Positions 1 to 11,030 of a DNA stretch of 64,000 nt are shown here, in pieces. The stretch comes from Montifringilla adamsi (lineage: Eukaryota > Chordata > Aves > Passeriformes > Passeridae), in NCBI GenBank assembly GCA_017590115.1, contig JAGGNK010010892.1, positions 4,454,813-4,518,812 on the forward strand. The letters are read 5' to 3'. Every line of letters begins with the position of its first letter. Position 1 is the first letter of the stretch. Below the pieces are notes generated by a model that had not been told where the DNA came from, did not search any database, and was given only the letters and a program-made list of their open reading frames with translations. Position numbers and translations under genes: made by a program.

Positions 1-1623
1 GTTCCTTCTGTGCCTTTCTCAGCTGCCATTAAGCACTGCTGACACAATGTGCTTTGCTTTTACAGCACTTTCAGATAGCCCCGACTGCACTTAAACCTGC
101 GCTTAAGCAAACTCGCGTGGAGCTCTAATGAGCGCGGTTTGCGTAAGGCTGGGGAGGAGGAGGAGAGGAAGAGGAGGCTCGCTGTGAGCAGCGGCTGAGT
201 ATTAGCGGTGTAATTAAAATATCAATTACGCCGTGTTGACAGTGCGCCAAAGAACTGCCTCTCGTGTGTGCACTAAACTTAATCACTGCAAAGTCTCCTC
301 ACAAGACCTGACGCAGTCGTGGTGCCAAACACAACATGAACCCGGCCTTGCTAAAGCACGGCTGAGATATTACTTTGTGTAATGGTGCCGTGCTCTAGAG
401 CTGGTATCGTGTTCTGGAAATTATCTTTTAATGTACAATTTATATTGCTGAGAAATGTCACTTACTTTGCAGAACGTCTCGCCGGCGTAAAACCTAAGAT
501 TTATTCCTGTCATTTTTTTGTCTCCTCTGCCATGTTGATAATAAGAAGTCTATTTTATGTGCGTAATGCCTGTGTCAGTTTTGAAATTTGGGGTTTCATG
601 AAAGACAGTGGTATAAATAAAACATGATATAAATTAAAAATATAGTGGGAAATAAAATCTCTGAATTACGGCAGCAGATGAGATGAATGCAGCGTGAAGG
701 AGGTTTGCAGAACAATATCAAATAACTCCAGTAAATATGTTCAAGGAATGGGATGGATCTTTTTTAAGATCTGATTCTGATCTCAGGTGTGTTTGTCTCT
801 AGTGCACAGACGTGCAGGTGGATGCCTGTTCTTAGCTCAGTTTTAACCCTTTAGGTTTAGGCCATGTCAGCTTTTGGGGTGAAATTTTTTTCTCCTTCTT
901 AGCAAAAAGTCCCACTTCAGCAATTTTCCTGGGTAAGGTTAAAAATCCATTTAGCCCCCATCAAAAAATCCTGCAAATGAAAACGTGCAACATGCTTTGC
1001 AAGATGAACAAGCGATTTGGAAGAGAGTTTCTCTGGAGTCTGGAATGTGGCCTTAGGGAAAGAGTGTCCCAGCATGGGCAATTCCCCGTTCCCTGGTGAA
1101 GGATTTGCCAACTCAGCCCCAGGAGCTGGAGTTGGTGCCTGCATGGGCTTTTCCCCAGCCACTTGAGTTCTGGTGTACTCTGGGACCATCTCTTCCATCT
1201 TCTTCCTCCCTGTCATAATTTGTAAAAACACAGGAAATTATGTTAAAGAGTAGGCATGAGGAAAGATTAAAAAAAAAATAATAGATATGTAATGGTCAGA
1301 AAGTGTTGGAATTACCCTTGTTCATGCTGACTAATCTGGGGAATTGTGGAATGTCTTGCCTTTAGTTGCAGCATGAGATAAATGATGCCAGATCATCTCT
1401 GTTTAAAGACTGGTTGTCTTTGATGTAACAATTTAAGGTGTGTTTGAACCTCAGGGAACCCAATCCCTTTGGGAACAGTAGGTAAAGTGAACAATTATGT
1501 GTTTCCAGGGTCTCTCTGTGTACCAGGACATGGGTTTCAGCAGTAGCCAGGGTCCAGAACTGCAGAAGGTTCATGTGAGAGCTGCAGGCAGGATCTTCCT
1601 CCTTCTTTGAAGTGTTGGACGTA
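1..1623. other. TOX2 upstream intron, segment without genes
   Basis: Inferred to be intron because coding exons of TOX2 start only at 28564 and begin with a whole codon, so earlier exons lie before the window. The first 350 bases include homeodomain-like ATTA/TAAT motifs (around 210-230) and no recognisable repeat, so part may be conserved regulatory sequence. Short open frames here have no family resemblance and no splice context. Nothing else is supported. Confidence 0.5.
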
Positions 1624-1726
1624 GCTTGGAGCAACCTGGTCTGGTAGAAAGTGTCCCTGCCCATGTCAGGAGAGTGAAACTAGATGAGCTTTAAGGTCCT
1701 TTCCAACCCCAGCCATTCTGTGATTC
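1624..1726 (+). repeat. CR1 LINE 3' end fragment
   Basis: The segment carries the typical sense-strand CR1 tail: a run reading like 'gaaagtgtccctgccc', then 'gagctttaaggtcctttcc' and a terminal 'attctgtgattcc'. CR1 is the main avian non-LTR retrotransposon and is usually 5'-truncated, as here. The copy is about 100 bases and diverged. Only the untranslated 3' end is present, with no coding capacity. Confidence 0.85.
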
Positions 1727-4700
1727 CTTTGCCTCTTGCTGAATGTACGCAGCCCTCTCTCAGCTGATTAACCAGAAGCTGCTTCACCCTCCCCAAAATT
1801 CTGCCTTTGTGCCTTATTTTGTACCTGTGACCCAAGGGCACAGGTCATCTGAGGACTTGTTTTTGTTTGGGTCACACAAAAGAAAACAGAGGCATTTCCA
1901 GGCAGGGATAATCCCCCAGGCACGTGTCCCTGCACCTTCTCCTGCCTCCCATTCCTGCTCCCTGACTGTGTCAACAAAGCTGAGCTTTCACTGCCACCTC
2001 TGGACTGACAGCAGGGGCCCAATGTCAGGAAGGTGGTTTTGCCAAGGAGATGGAGCTCCCTGCATCCTCCTGCAGCTTGCACCATCTGCCCCCCTTGTTT
2101 GCTGTCCCTTCTGCCCCATGTTTCTCCCTCTTTTCTCATTTCCATGGGAATAACAAGATGTGGTGGCTTTGAGTCAGTGCCAGTGCAAGAGCCTCCAAAA
2201 GACAAGTGAAGGGTTTTAATTCTCATCATAACCTCTGACACACCACCAAATGTTCACGTTCCCATGTGTGTTCACATCCCACATCATAATGTCTTCCTTG
2301 AAGACATAAAGTCTTCCTTGAAGAGCATCAGACAGCTGTAAACAAAACAAATTTTTGCCACTTTTTAACCAGCATCACCTCTGATGCAAGAAAAACCAAA
2401 GTAGCGTGTCTGGCAACCCTTTGCCATCCATCTTGTGCATTTTGATCAATGTTGCAGCCCATCTTTAATTGCCCTTATCCCTTAGATCAATCCTATTTAT
2501 CTCATGGCTGTCTCTGGCCTCCCCTTTGCATGTTACCAGGGTGCATTAACCTGCCCCAGCAATCACTCACTGCCCCACACAAGGAGGAGCTGTGGAACTT
2601 TGAGGTTCATTCCCAGTCACACACGTGGTTTGCTTTCCATTGCTTTTCCAGAAGTTTCAGCCCCAAATGGCCTTGCAGTGACTGGTGTTGGTTCTATTCC
2701 TGTCCCGCCCGGGGCAGGAGAGTACAAAAGGATGGAAATTTCCACGGCTTTTGTTTCAGCTGTAGAAGTTATGATGACTGTTCACTGCTGTAGGTGTGTG
2801 CACGTTGAGTGAGTCTCTTTGTATTATTTCAATGGGAGCCGTTTTTAGAGGCAAATAACAGAAAGTGCTTACAATAAAAATAATGGGCTGTAACAGGCTT
2901 TGTTATGCAATGAGGAGATCAAAGAGCCACATCAGCCACTCGGCTGAGCGCTGGAGTGACAGGAGGAATGGTCCCTAATTGGTAAGTAAGATTTCCTCAG
3001 CTGGTAAATAGAAATGGTAATCCCAGGCCTTTCAGAGGAGTTTTCCCCTGCCAGTGGCCTCGGTGGGGTTTGCTGTGAGTGTGAGTGATGGTGCAGAGAT
3101 GGGGAGAATACAAACGGCAATCCTGAGGCAGATTTCCCTTTCTTCAACAAACACTCCCCATCTCTACCTGCCTTTTGCATGTGAATCTGGCAAGGTCCAG
3201 CTGCCAAACTGCGACCCCACCCCAGAAGACTGAACGCTCTGAATGTGGGAAGCACACCCTGGGAAAAGCTCTGGCAGCCCCTGCTTTTGAGTGGTACAGG
3301 CTGAACCACTTCACATCCCTGTAGCCCTGAGAAATCAAAGTTATCATTTAAATGAAGAGTGCTACTTGAGTCCTGCCTCTGTGAAGAGGTGTGGGATGCA
3401 ATGTCAAGAGAAATTATAATGATTGCTACAGATGCAGCTTGTCAAAGAAAGAGAAAAATATTTCTGCATCTGATGCATGGCAGCGAGCCAGCTGGTAATG
3501 TTATATGTCCGAGTGTTCCACTTGGGCTCTGCTGGCAGGAAAGCATTCCTTAATGCTCTGCCTGGCTGTTCCATTTGTCTCCCAGCTCTGCAGAATCCCA
3601 TTAGGAACCTTCCGTTTACACCGTGGAAATTGTTTGGTCTCTGCTGATGGCGGCACGAGGAGGGCCCCGGGTATTGCTGCAATCCTTCACCACCCGCAGC
3701 AACTGCCAGCTCTATTTCTCACTTATCCTGCTGCTCTGGGCATTCCTCATCAGGGATCCAGCTGTCCTGGGACCTGCAGCAGGCAGCTGTGGGACAACAG
3801 GGTGCTGGTGGAGGGAGTAGGATCTGCTCCCTTTTCCCAGGGCTGGCCCCTATGTCTTTTTGTCCAAAGCCTGGGTATCAATTTGGAGTTAAGGAGCCCA
3901 AAGGTGGGTATGTAGCGGCCAATGTGGGCAGTCCTGTCCCACCAGGGCTGTCCCACGTGTCCCACCATATGTTGGACATGGTTCCCCCCATGGACACCTG
4001 TCTGGTCCCTGTGGAAATGGGCAGCAGGGCAAGTGGAGCTGATGGGAGTGGAAGTGGCAAACTGGGAGGCATGTTCCTTCTACTTGTGCTCCTCCTGAGG
4101 CAGAGGAGGATGAAATCAGGGCAGTTTGAGGTGTTGCCATAAAGAAAGGGACTAGCAAAGTGTCAGGGAGTGTCTGCCCTGAACCAGGACATTTTCTGTA
4201 GAGAAGTGTTTTTTGCCAATCTCTTCCATTCTTGATGTTATTTGCAAACACTGGAAAAAGCAGTGATTAAAGACTCGTGCACGTCATGATTTGTGGGGAT
4301 CTCTCCAGGTTTTGCCATTACCCTGGATGCTCTGTTGTTTATGTTTTTGCATTAGCGATGCTGAATGTAGGCAGTGAGGGATAAAACTGGAGGGTGACAC
4401 AAAGAAATTGGACATATTTGGGACAGGAGAAAGGAAATTCATAAAGATGTAAGCATAGGAGGGAAATGGACTGCAAGATTGCAAAGGCAATTTGTTGAGC
4501 GTTGATAAATGTGGAATTAATGCATGTTGAGGAGAAAAATATTCACTATTCATAAAGCTTGCAGTGCTCTGGATTGACTGCCAGAAAGCACCTCAAAAAA
4601 CCTTGTGCAGGGATAGAGGACAGGAGAAACTCATGGAGGAAGGTGGTTTGGAGAGTTGTACACTCTGTACTGTGTTAGTCATCCCTTCTCAGGCAAGAGG

Positions 4701-5595
4701 AAGAAAAAAGAGGTTCAAAGAATAGAAACAGAAATTATTATGGGTATGGAAAGATCCTCTGCAATGGCAATGGCAGATGCTCAGTTTAAGAGGGAGGCAA
4801 ATAAAGTAATTGAAAGCATAAAAGTGCATGGAACACACAAGTGAAAGCAGCTACATCAGGAAACTTAATGGGAGTTGAGATTTTTTGGAATTTCAGAGCA
4901 ATAAAAGGGAATACTTTTGTCCACACAGGCAAGGATAAACACTGTGACTTGCTGAGAGTAAGGGTGAAAATAAAAATGCCAAAAAGATATTTTGAAAATG
5001 CTTATGGATCTACCAAAAACATGGGGAGTTGCTGTAATAGATGTTAAAGTGTGTGTTGGTGGAGAGGTGGGAGTAGTTGTTATACATAGTAAATCCAGAG
5101 CTGATTTCTGGCTGGAATTAATCTGAAGCTGGGAGCACCAGGCCCCATCTCAGCTGTATTGTGTCTCATTCCAGGGAAGGTGTGGTGGAATGGGACCATT
5201 TCTGCTTTGGGCTCCTGGGAGCACCTTACATGTCCTGGTTTTGCCATAGAATATTGTTAAAAACCAGTGACTGAATCAACTCTGGCTCCAGTGTTACACA
5301 GGAATGCAAGCAATGTGTTGTTTCCCTGTGCATCCAAACCCTGGATCCTCTTTTCCTTGACAGGGTAGGGGTGGAGATTTGGACACATTCCCAAATTAAA
5401 CCCCATAGTATTAATAACTCCTTATTACTCAAAATATTTTTAATACATCTCATCAACATCACCTTCTCTAACATAGAGAGAAGGTCTGTCCCAATACCGT
5501 TTTTCCAATTCCCACTGCTGCCAAACCTTGGGACAGAGCAGCCTTCCTCAACCACCTCTTTGAAGGTGCACTTTCCACGTGGGCCTGGCTTGCAC
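1727..5595. other. Intronic sequence, no gene seen
   Basis: Unique-looking intronic DNA. The open frames overlap one another on both strands, lack splice context and match nothing I recognise, so they are treated as chance. A short imperfect direct duplication (gtcttccttgaaga twice) lies at about 2289-2324. No RNA gene, CpG island or mobile element is evident. Confidence 0.4.
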
Positions 5596-6056
5596 TGATG
5601 CCTCAGGTTTAGCTTTTATATTTTTCAGATTCTGTGCTGCTTTAGTGTGTAAGTCTGAGCTTCATATCAGGGGATGGTGAGCTCTCTGCACAGAGCAGGG
5701 AGACAAAACAATTCCTGCTCCAGCTGGGCACCAAGGACAAATGATCCAAATCTCAGCCCCAAGAGCACAAACACCGTGGGCTGAAGAGAGAAAAACAAGC
5801 AGGATGGGACTGCATGGGCTGGAGCTGTAGTGGGACAATGAACTGCAATGTGCACATGGAGCAGAGCTGATCACAGTGAGAGACCCCGTGAGTGCTTGTG
5901 CATTTTGGGACCATTTGGGTTCATCTTGGGTGCAGCCCTGGCTGGGCTCTTGTGCTGCCCAAGGTGGATCCATTGAGGAGATCCTTTTAATAAATCCCTA
6001 CTTTATTCTTTAGCTCTGTCCAGCCTCTGCTCTAGGGCAGCCCTCACAAGGCATCA
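5596..6056 (+). mobile_element. Solo endogenous retrovirus LTR, copy 1
   Basis: A 461-base element that starts TGATGCCT and ends AGGCATCA, a short terminal inverted repeat of LTR type. It is flanked by a perfect four-base target duplication (gcac at 5592-5595 and 6057-6060). A poly(A) signal at 5989-5994 near the right end sets the + orientation. A near-identical copy lies inverted at 44623-45080 and a diverged one at 53243-53659. No internal viral genes flank it, so it is a solo LTR left after recombination. Four-base duplications are typical of gammaretrovirus-like (ERV1) integrases; that class assignment is inference. Confidence 0.85.
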
Positions 6057-9000
6057 GCACATGCAGGAGTGGCCTCTGGCAGAGCCCAGCTCTAGTTGTT
6101 AGCACAGGTTTTATGCTCTTGGTGCAAAACATCCATCTGCCACTGCCGACCCACCTGCTCCACCACAGAGGGTTTCTGCCCAGTGCTGGAGACAATCCCT
6201 CACTCAATTCCAAGTTTCACACTCGTTGGGCTTTTTCATGGCACGTTTCTAAATCAGTTCACACTAGAGACTCTCAGGTTATTTCAGCCTGTGTTTTTTA
6301 GTGGCAGTCTGCAGGCTGTTGGCATTAATCTGAGGAAGGAAGAGGCACGTTTACCTGCAGGAAAATCACTTCCTTGCAAAATGAGTCCTGTCAACTTTCA
6401 TGTTCCTGTTGAGCTGAACCAACAACATCCAGTTCTGGTGAGAGAAGAAAATGGGATAGCTGGGACACAGTCCCTGCCCAGCTGTCCCCTGCACCACCCA
6501 AAGCTGGGATCAGTAACTGATTGAGCTTTTGCATTGATTTCCATGGCTTGGCACCTCGATGAGGTGGAAGGTGCCTGCCCCCTCACCCAGCATGGTGAGG
6601 CAGGGGCAGATCACTGCTCAGCCTCCACAGCCAGCTGAGGCCAGCTTGGCTGGTAGTGTTGGCTGATTCTCTCTTTTGGGAAATCTGCTCCTTTTTAAGC
6701 TCATGTCTCATGGTGGCACTGGGTGGGATTCTTGGGGTTGTCCTGTGCAATGCCAGGATTTGGACTTCAGTGATCCCTGTGGCTCCCTTCCAGCTCCGGA
6801 TATTCTGTGGTAGGATTTGTGGCTACCACAGCCCCACTGCCCTTAAAACTGCCCCATAAGAAAATACATTTGGGGTTGTTTTTCCTCTAGCAGAGCTGAG
6901 GGCACAATTAGGCCCCTGTGTGGGATGTGGGAGGTGAAAGGTCCAGAAATAAACCACATTGTGCAGATCAGAGCTTCTGTGGACATTGAGCAAATATTTG
7001 CTGGTGACAGAACTGTCTTCATGGCCAAGAAGTTACTCCAGGACTTTCCTGGGGTGTCTCAGATGCCAGGCAGCTGTAAGTGAAGAAGTGAAGAAGGCTT
7101 CCACACTGCAGGCTGAAGGACAGAAAGATCTGTACTTATGTGTCCTCCTGTTGCCTCCATCCCATCAGCTCACCAAGAGGACCCAGCACTTCTTGCTCAG
7201 CTTTGTCCTCCTCAGGGGGTTCATTTCTTCTTCATCGTCTGCCTGTTCCACCAGAATTTCAGTCCCCTCATGGAGGCCAGGAGATGCTCTACAGCATCTA
7301 CAGAGAACCTGAGAGTTGTCCTAAGAATTAAACCTAAAGAGCAGAGACCAAGACAGAAAAAAAAAGGGAGTTAAATCCTTCCACCAAAGCAAACACTGAA
7401 TTGGTGGAGTCCTGGTTGTGCTAGGAATCCCTACAACCCGTTCCAAGAACATCACAAGGTGGATTAGACATCCCTTTTCCACCTGAGGTATGGCTGATTT
7501 TGAAAGTCCTTCTTTTATATATAGATCTGCCATGGCCATGCTGGTTTACAAGGCAGAAATGCAATTCCTGGAGGGCTGGCAGCCCAAATTCAGCACAAAG
7601 AATTCTGCCCTGGTGAGGAGACTAGATTGATGAAGTGGAGGAGCAGTTCCACTGCTAAGCAGCACGAGGTGAACATTTCGCCTGCTCACGCCATGGCTCC
7701 TTGTTTTACAGTCAAGATCTGTAAAATTAATCTGCTTGTGGAAAGGCTCCTGTGTGGAATTCTGCCAGCAAGTTCCCTAACTGGGGCTTCTCTTAAATGT
7801 GGTTTTTCTCTGGCTTCTCGCAGTCACAGAGCATTGATGAAATGCAACCTGATAGAGCCTCCCTGATGTGGATTTCCAAGGAATTTGGTGGAAAAGAGCC
7901 TGGATCTGCTAGGATCACAGAGAGATGCATGCCCGAGCTCCTTGCATGTGCAAGGGCTGGTCTGTGTGTGCCTGTCTGTGCACGTGGCTGTTGTGCACTG
8001 ATTTCAGGTCTGCTCAGGAGAACTTCTCTCTGTGTCAATCCTGCCTTTTGATTTTATGCTTTGAATCTTATGCCTCAAAAATCCAGGACTAAATTGAGGC
8101 CCCTTTGACAATTTGGATTTCTTGATCCATAATGGTTGATGGGAGCTGGAATTCTCCTGAGTGACAGTTTGCTTCATTCCCTTTTGCCTTGCTTTCTCAC
8201 TGAAGTAGAAAAGTCATACACAGTACAATGACTTTAGTGCAGTCAGCAGCATTTCAGCCATGCTGATTTATTTGAGCCATTCACCGAGAAGTTCTGCCCT
8301 GCTCTGGAAGTGCTGGTGCCCATGGATTTCATGTCGATTTTTACTGTTGCCTGTGAGTGGTCAAAGGTTTTAGTTATTACAACCAGGTTTTTTGCTGTTG
8401 TGTTCCTTGGGTGATGCTGAACTCAGTCATCCAGCTGTGCTTGGAGGATGCATGGGTGAAAGTGGATCTGGCTGGAGGTTACTGCGTTTGGGAGTGGGGT
8501 TCTTGCAGTGATTTTTAATCATGTTCCATGGTATTTACATTCCTGCAGTGCTTGTGTTGTTGTTGCCACATGATCACTACAAATAGGTGTGAGGAAACAA
8601 CCAGTAACATTTTTAGCACCCAATCGATCACTTGGCACACTCAGATGCCGTGTACACCATGAATAATAACAACTGGCCCTCAGTTATAGCTCATACTGAA
8701 GGTTCACCGGGGACAAATTAGAGGAATAACTGCAATTATGGCTGTAGCAAAATGGCTTCTTTGTAGTCCATCATCTACAGTAATTTAAGATCATGGATCA
8801 TTAAAATCAATACATGTTGCAGCCAGACCTTAGGAGCTTGATTCTCCCTCACACAGATGTGTCAGTCTTGTCAAAGCTGGCAGCCAAAGTTACAGGACAC
8901 AGCATTAGCTCAGGGAAGGTTGGACTTACTCTTTCCTCTAAGAAACCTTTCCCTAGTTCACTTCTTCCCTGTGTTTATCACTGAATAGGAATGTAAGTAT

Positions 9001-9075
9001 TTCATTGTAGTGGTTTTAGTTCACCAATTTGAGATTTTGCAAATTTTGCGATTTCCTGGCCAATGCACCAATGAG
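6057..9075. other. Intronic sequence, no gene seen
   Basis: Non-repetitive intron. The stretch 8590-8830 is AT-rich, free of recognisable transposons and has no long open frame, the appearance of a candidate conserved non-coding element (listed separately). The remaining open frames are short and overlap on both strands. No RNA gene was recognised. Confidence 0.4.
8590..8830. promoter_or_regulatory. Candidate intronic conserved non-coding element
   Basis: A repeat-free AT-rich block with ATCGAT, AATTA and several ATTA/TAAT cores, no coding potential and a composition unlike the GC-richer, CR1-laden neighbourhood. Introns of developmental transcription factor genes such as TOX family members often hold enhancers of this kind. 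Conservation cannot be measured from one sequence, so this is a suggestion only. Confidence 0.22.
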
Positions 9076-9487
9076 TGTGGTGGGTTCAGTGCTGGCCAGT
9101 CACCATTGCACTCACTTCCTGCTGTGAGATAGGATTAGGAGAAAGGCAAAGCAGGCTCAAAACTTTAAATGGGTATAAAGAAAAATTTATTAACAGTGAC
9201 TAAAAGAAAGAGTAATGAGAATCAGAACAAAACCTTCATAACACTTCTCCTTACAAAATCTTTTCCTTCCCACTGACAAGGTAAAGAAAAAAAACCTAAC
9301 ATTTCAGTCAGTTTACCACCTCTAGAATAGTCTTTCTTCAGTTCACTTAGGGAGAGAAGTCCCTCTTGTTAATGTTATGGAGACTTGTCCACAAGAAGAA
9401 ACAGTTCTCTCATGGCTCTCTCACAAATAGCAGCCACCCAGGGAAATCTGCAATCGTGAAGTCCCTCCCACTTTCCACATAGAGACA
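9076..9487 (-). mobile_element. Probable solo LTR (different family)
   Basis: The block starts TGTGGTGGG and ends AGAGACA, which fits TG...CA LTR ends read on the minus strand. A reverse-complement poly(A) signal (tttatt, about 9186-9191) supports minus orientation. Composition changes sharply from the flanks, and a CR1 fragment starts immediately after it. I could not find a clear target duplication and have only this copy in the window, so the limits are approximate. Confidence 0.5.
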
Positions 9488-9735
9488 ATCATAGAATCAT
9501 TTAGGTTGGAAAAGACCTCTAAGATCATCAAGTCCAGTCATTAACCTGACACTGCCATGCCCACCCATGTCCCAAAGCACCTCATCTATATGGTTTTTGA
9601 ACACTTCAGAGAGAGTGATTCCAACATTTCCCTGGACAGCTTGTTCTGATGCTTGACCTCCCTTTCAGTGAAGAAATTCTTCCTGCTGTCCAACCTGTAC
9701 CTCCCCTAGTGCTTGAGGATGTTTCTTCACCATGA
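9488..9735 (-). repeat. CR1 LINE 3' end fragment
   Basis: Begins 'atcatagaatcatttagg' and continues with the classic antisense CR1 tail ('gacctctaagatcatcaag', later 'gaagaaattcttcctgctgtcc'). The terminal ATTCTATGAT motif at the left end shows that the element lies on the minus strand. It abuts the LTR on its left without a gap. Confidence 0.93.
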
Positions 9736-10587
9736 GGAAACTGAGGCCACCTGGTCACTGTACATTTAGGTGACTTCTTCAGTGCCAAAAGAAACAGAGA
9801 GAAAGAAGGAGAAATCCCCTGCCCTGATGGAAATTGGGCCAGAGGCACTGCATACAGACAGGGCCCTTCCTGAGTTATGAAAAGTGTCTAAGAGATAGCA
9901 GCTTACAGAGTCCTTAGGAAAAAAAATCACACTGAAAAAACCAGGGTTTTCAGGCAAAGTCAAGAATAAGATTCCCAAGTGCAGGGCAGTGTCAGTGTTT
10001 ACTGTAGACTATAAAAGTACTAAGTACTGAGCCTGGGTATTTTGTTAGAAGCATTCCAAAGGTGTAAAACACCACATAAATAAGCCAGCTTTGTGGAGTG
10101 GTACCCAGGGCGGGCCTGAATGAGTCCCCCAGGTTTCTTTCACACTAAGAAGCTCTCCTGGAGTGTGATTCATTGAACTGTCTGAAATCCCTTCCCTGGG
10201 GTGAAGCAAATGTCTCTGCAGGGATTTGAGGAGGACCAGACCCCCAGCTCAGACACATTAACCCACATTTTGGGTGTCTCTGTTTGCACACATGGTAATT
10301 TTTCCAGGGAGAGTTTCATGTTGGAACTGAAGGTTAGTAAAAAGTTCACATTCTGCCTTGGCAACGCACTGAAGAGATGTGAGTAGACGTGAACATGGCA
10401 AAGAACAGGTGGAGCTGGGAGTGAAATACTGGTCCTCAGAGGGCAAGGCAGTGGTGGGGTGGGATGAGCAGAGGCTGAGGTGCAGGAGGGAAGGGGCTGA
10501 AGGGACAGTGAATAGCTGTGATTTGCAAGAAATCACAATGAAAGAAAACATTAATTCACCTGATACACAAGAAAGGAACTTCAGAGA
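9736..10587. other. Intronic sequence, no gene seen
   Basis: No coding exon, RNA gene or identifiable repeat boundary is seen. The part near 10400-10587 is purine-rich and may be an eroded continuation of the CR1 relic that follows, but I cannot show this. Confidence 0.35.
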
Positions 10588-11030
10588 ATCATGGTAAATC
10601 GAGATGACATTTGCCAGCTTCCAGTCAGCTGGCATCTCTCTGGATTCCCAAGACTGCTCAAAAATCTGTGACAGAGGTTTTGTGAGGACATCAGCAGCAA
10701 TTTGAGGATTCTCCCATGAATTTCAGCAGGCCCCATGGATTGGTAGAGATGAAGCTGGAGCAGCCAATCCTGCACAATTCCAGATCAGCTGGGAGCTGAT
10801 CATTCTCACAGTCCTGAATCTCCAGCTCCAGGCACTGAGACACCCTTGGTCCATCACCTGTGTTGAAGACAGAGGCAAAGAATGCATTAAACACCTCTGT
10901 CTTGTCCATGTCCCTGCTTGTGAGGGGACATCATCATCCCCATCCTGGAATCCATTTATGGTATTTCTACACTGCCTTTTGCCATTAATATAGTTGAAAA
11001 ATCTTGGCAGCATTTCTGCTGGTGTCACAC
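10588..11030 (-). repeat. CR1-type LINE reverse-transcriptase relic
   Basis: Translated on the minus strand in more than one frame, the segment gives recognisable pieces of the CR1 second open reading frame: 'VFNAFFASVF' just upstream of the polymerase domain, then 'SMGPAEIHGRIL' and 'PADWKLANV', which resemble the N-terminal reverse-transcriptase motifs of chicken-repeat-1 LINEs. The pieces fall in different frames, so the copy is frameshifted and dead. The ends are approximate. Confidence 0.75.
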
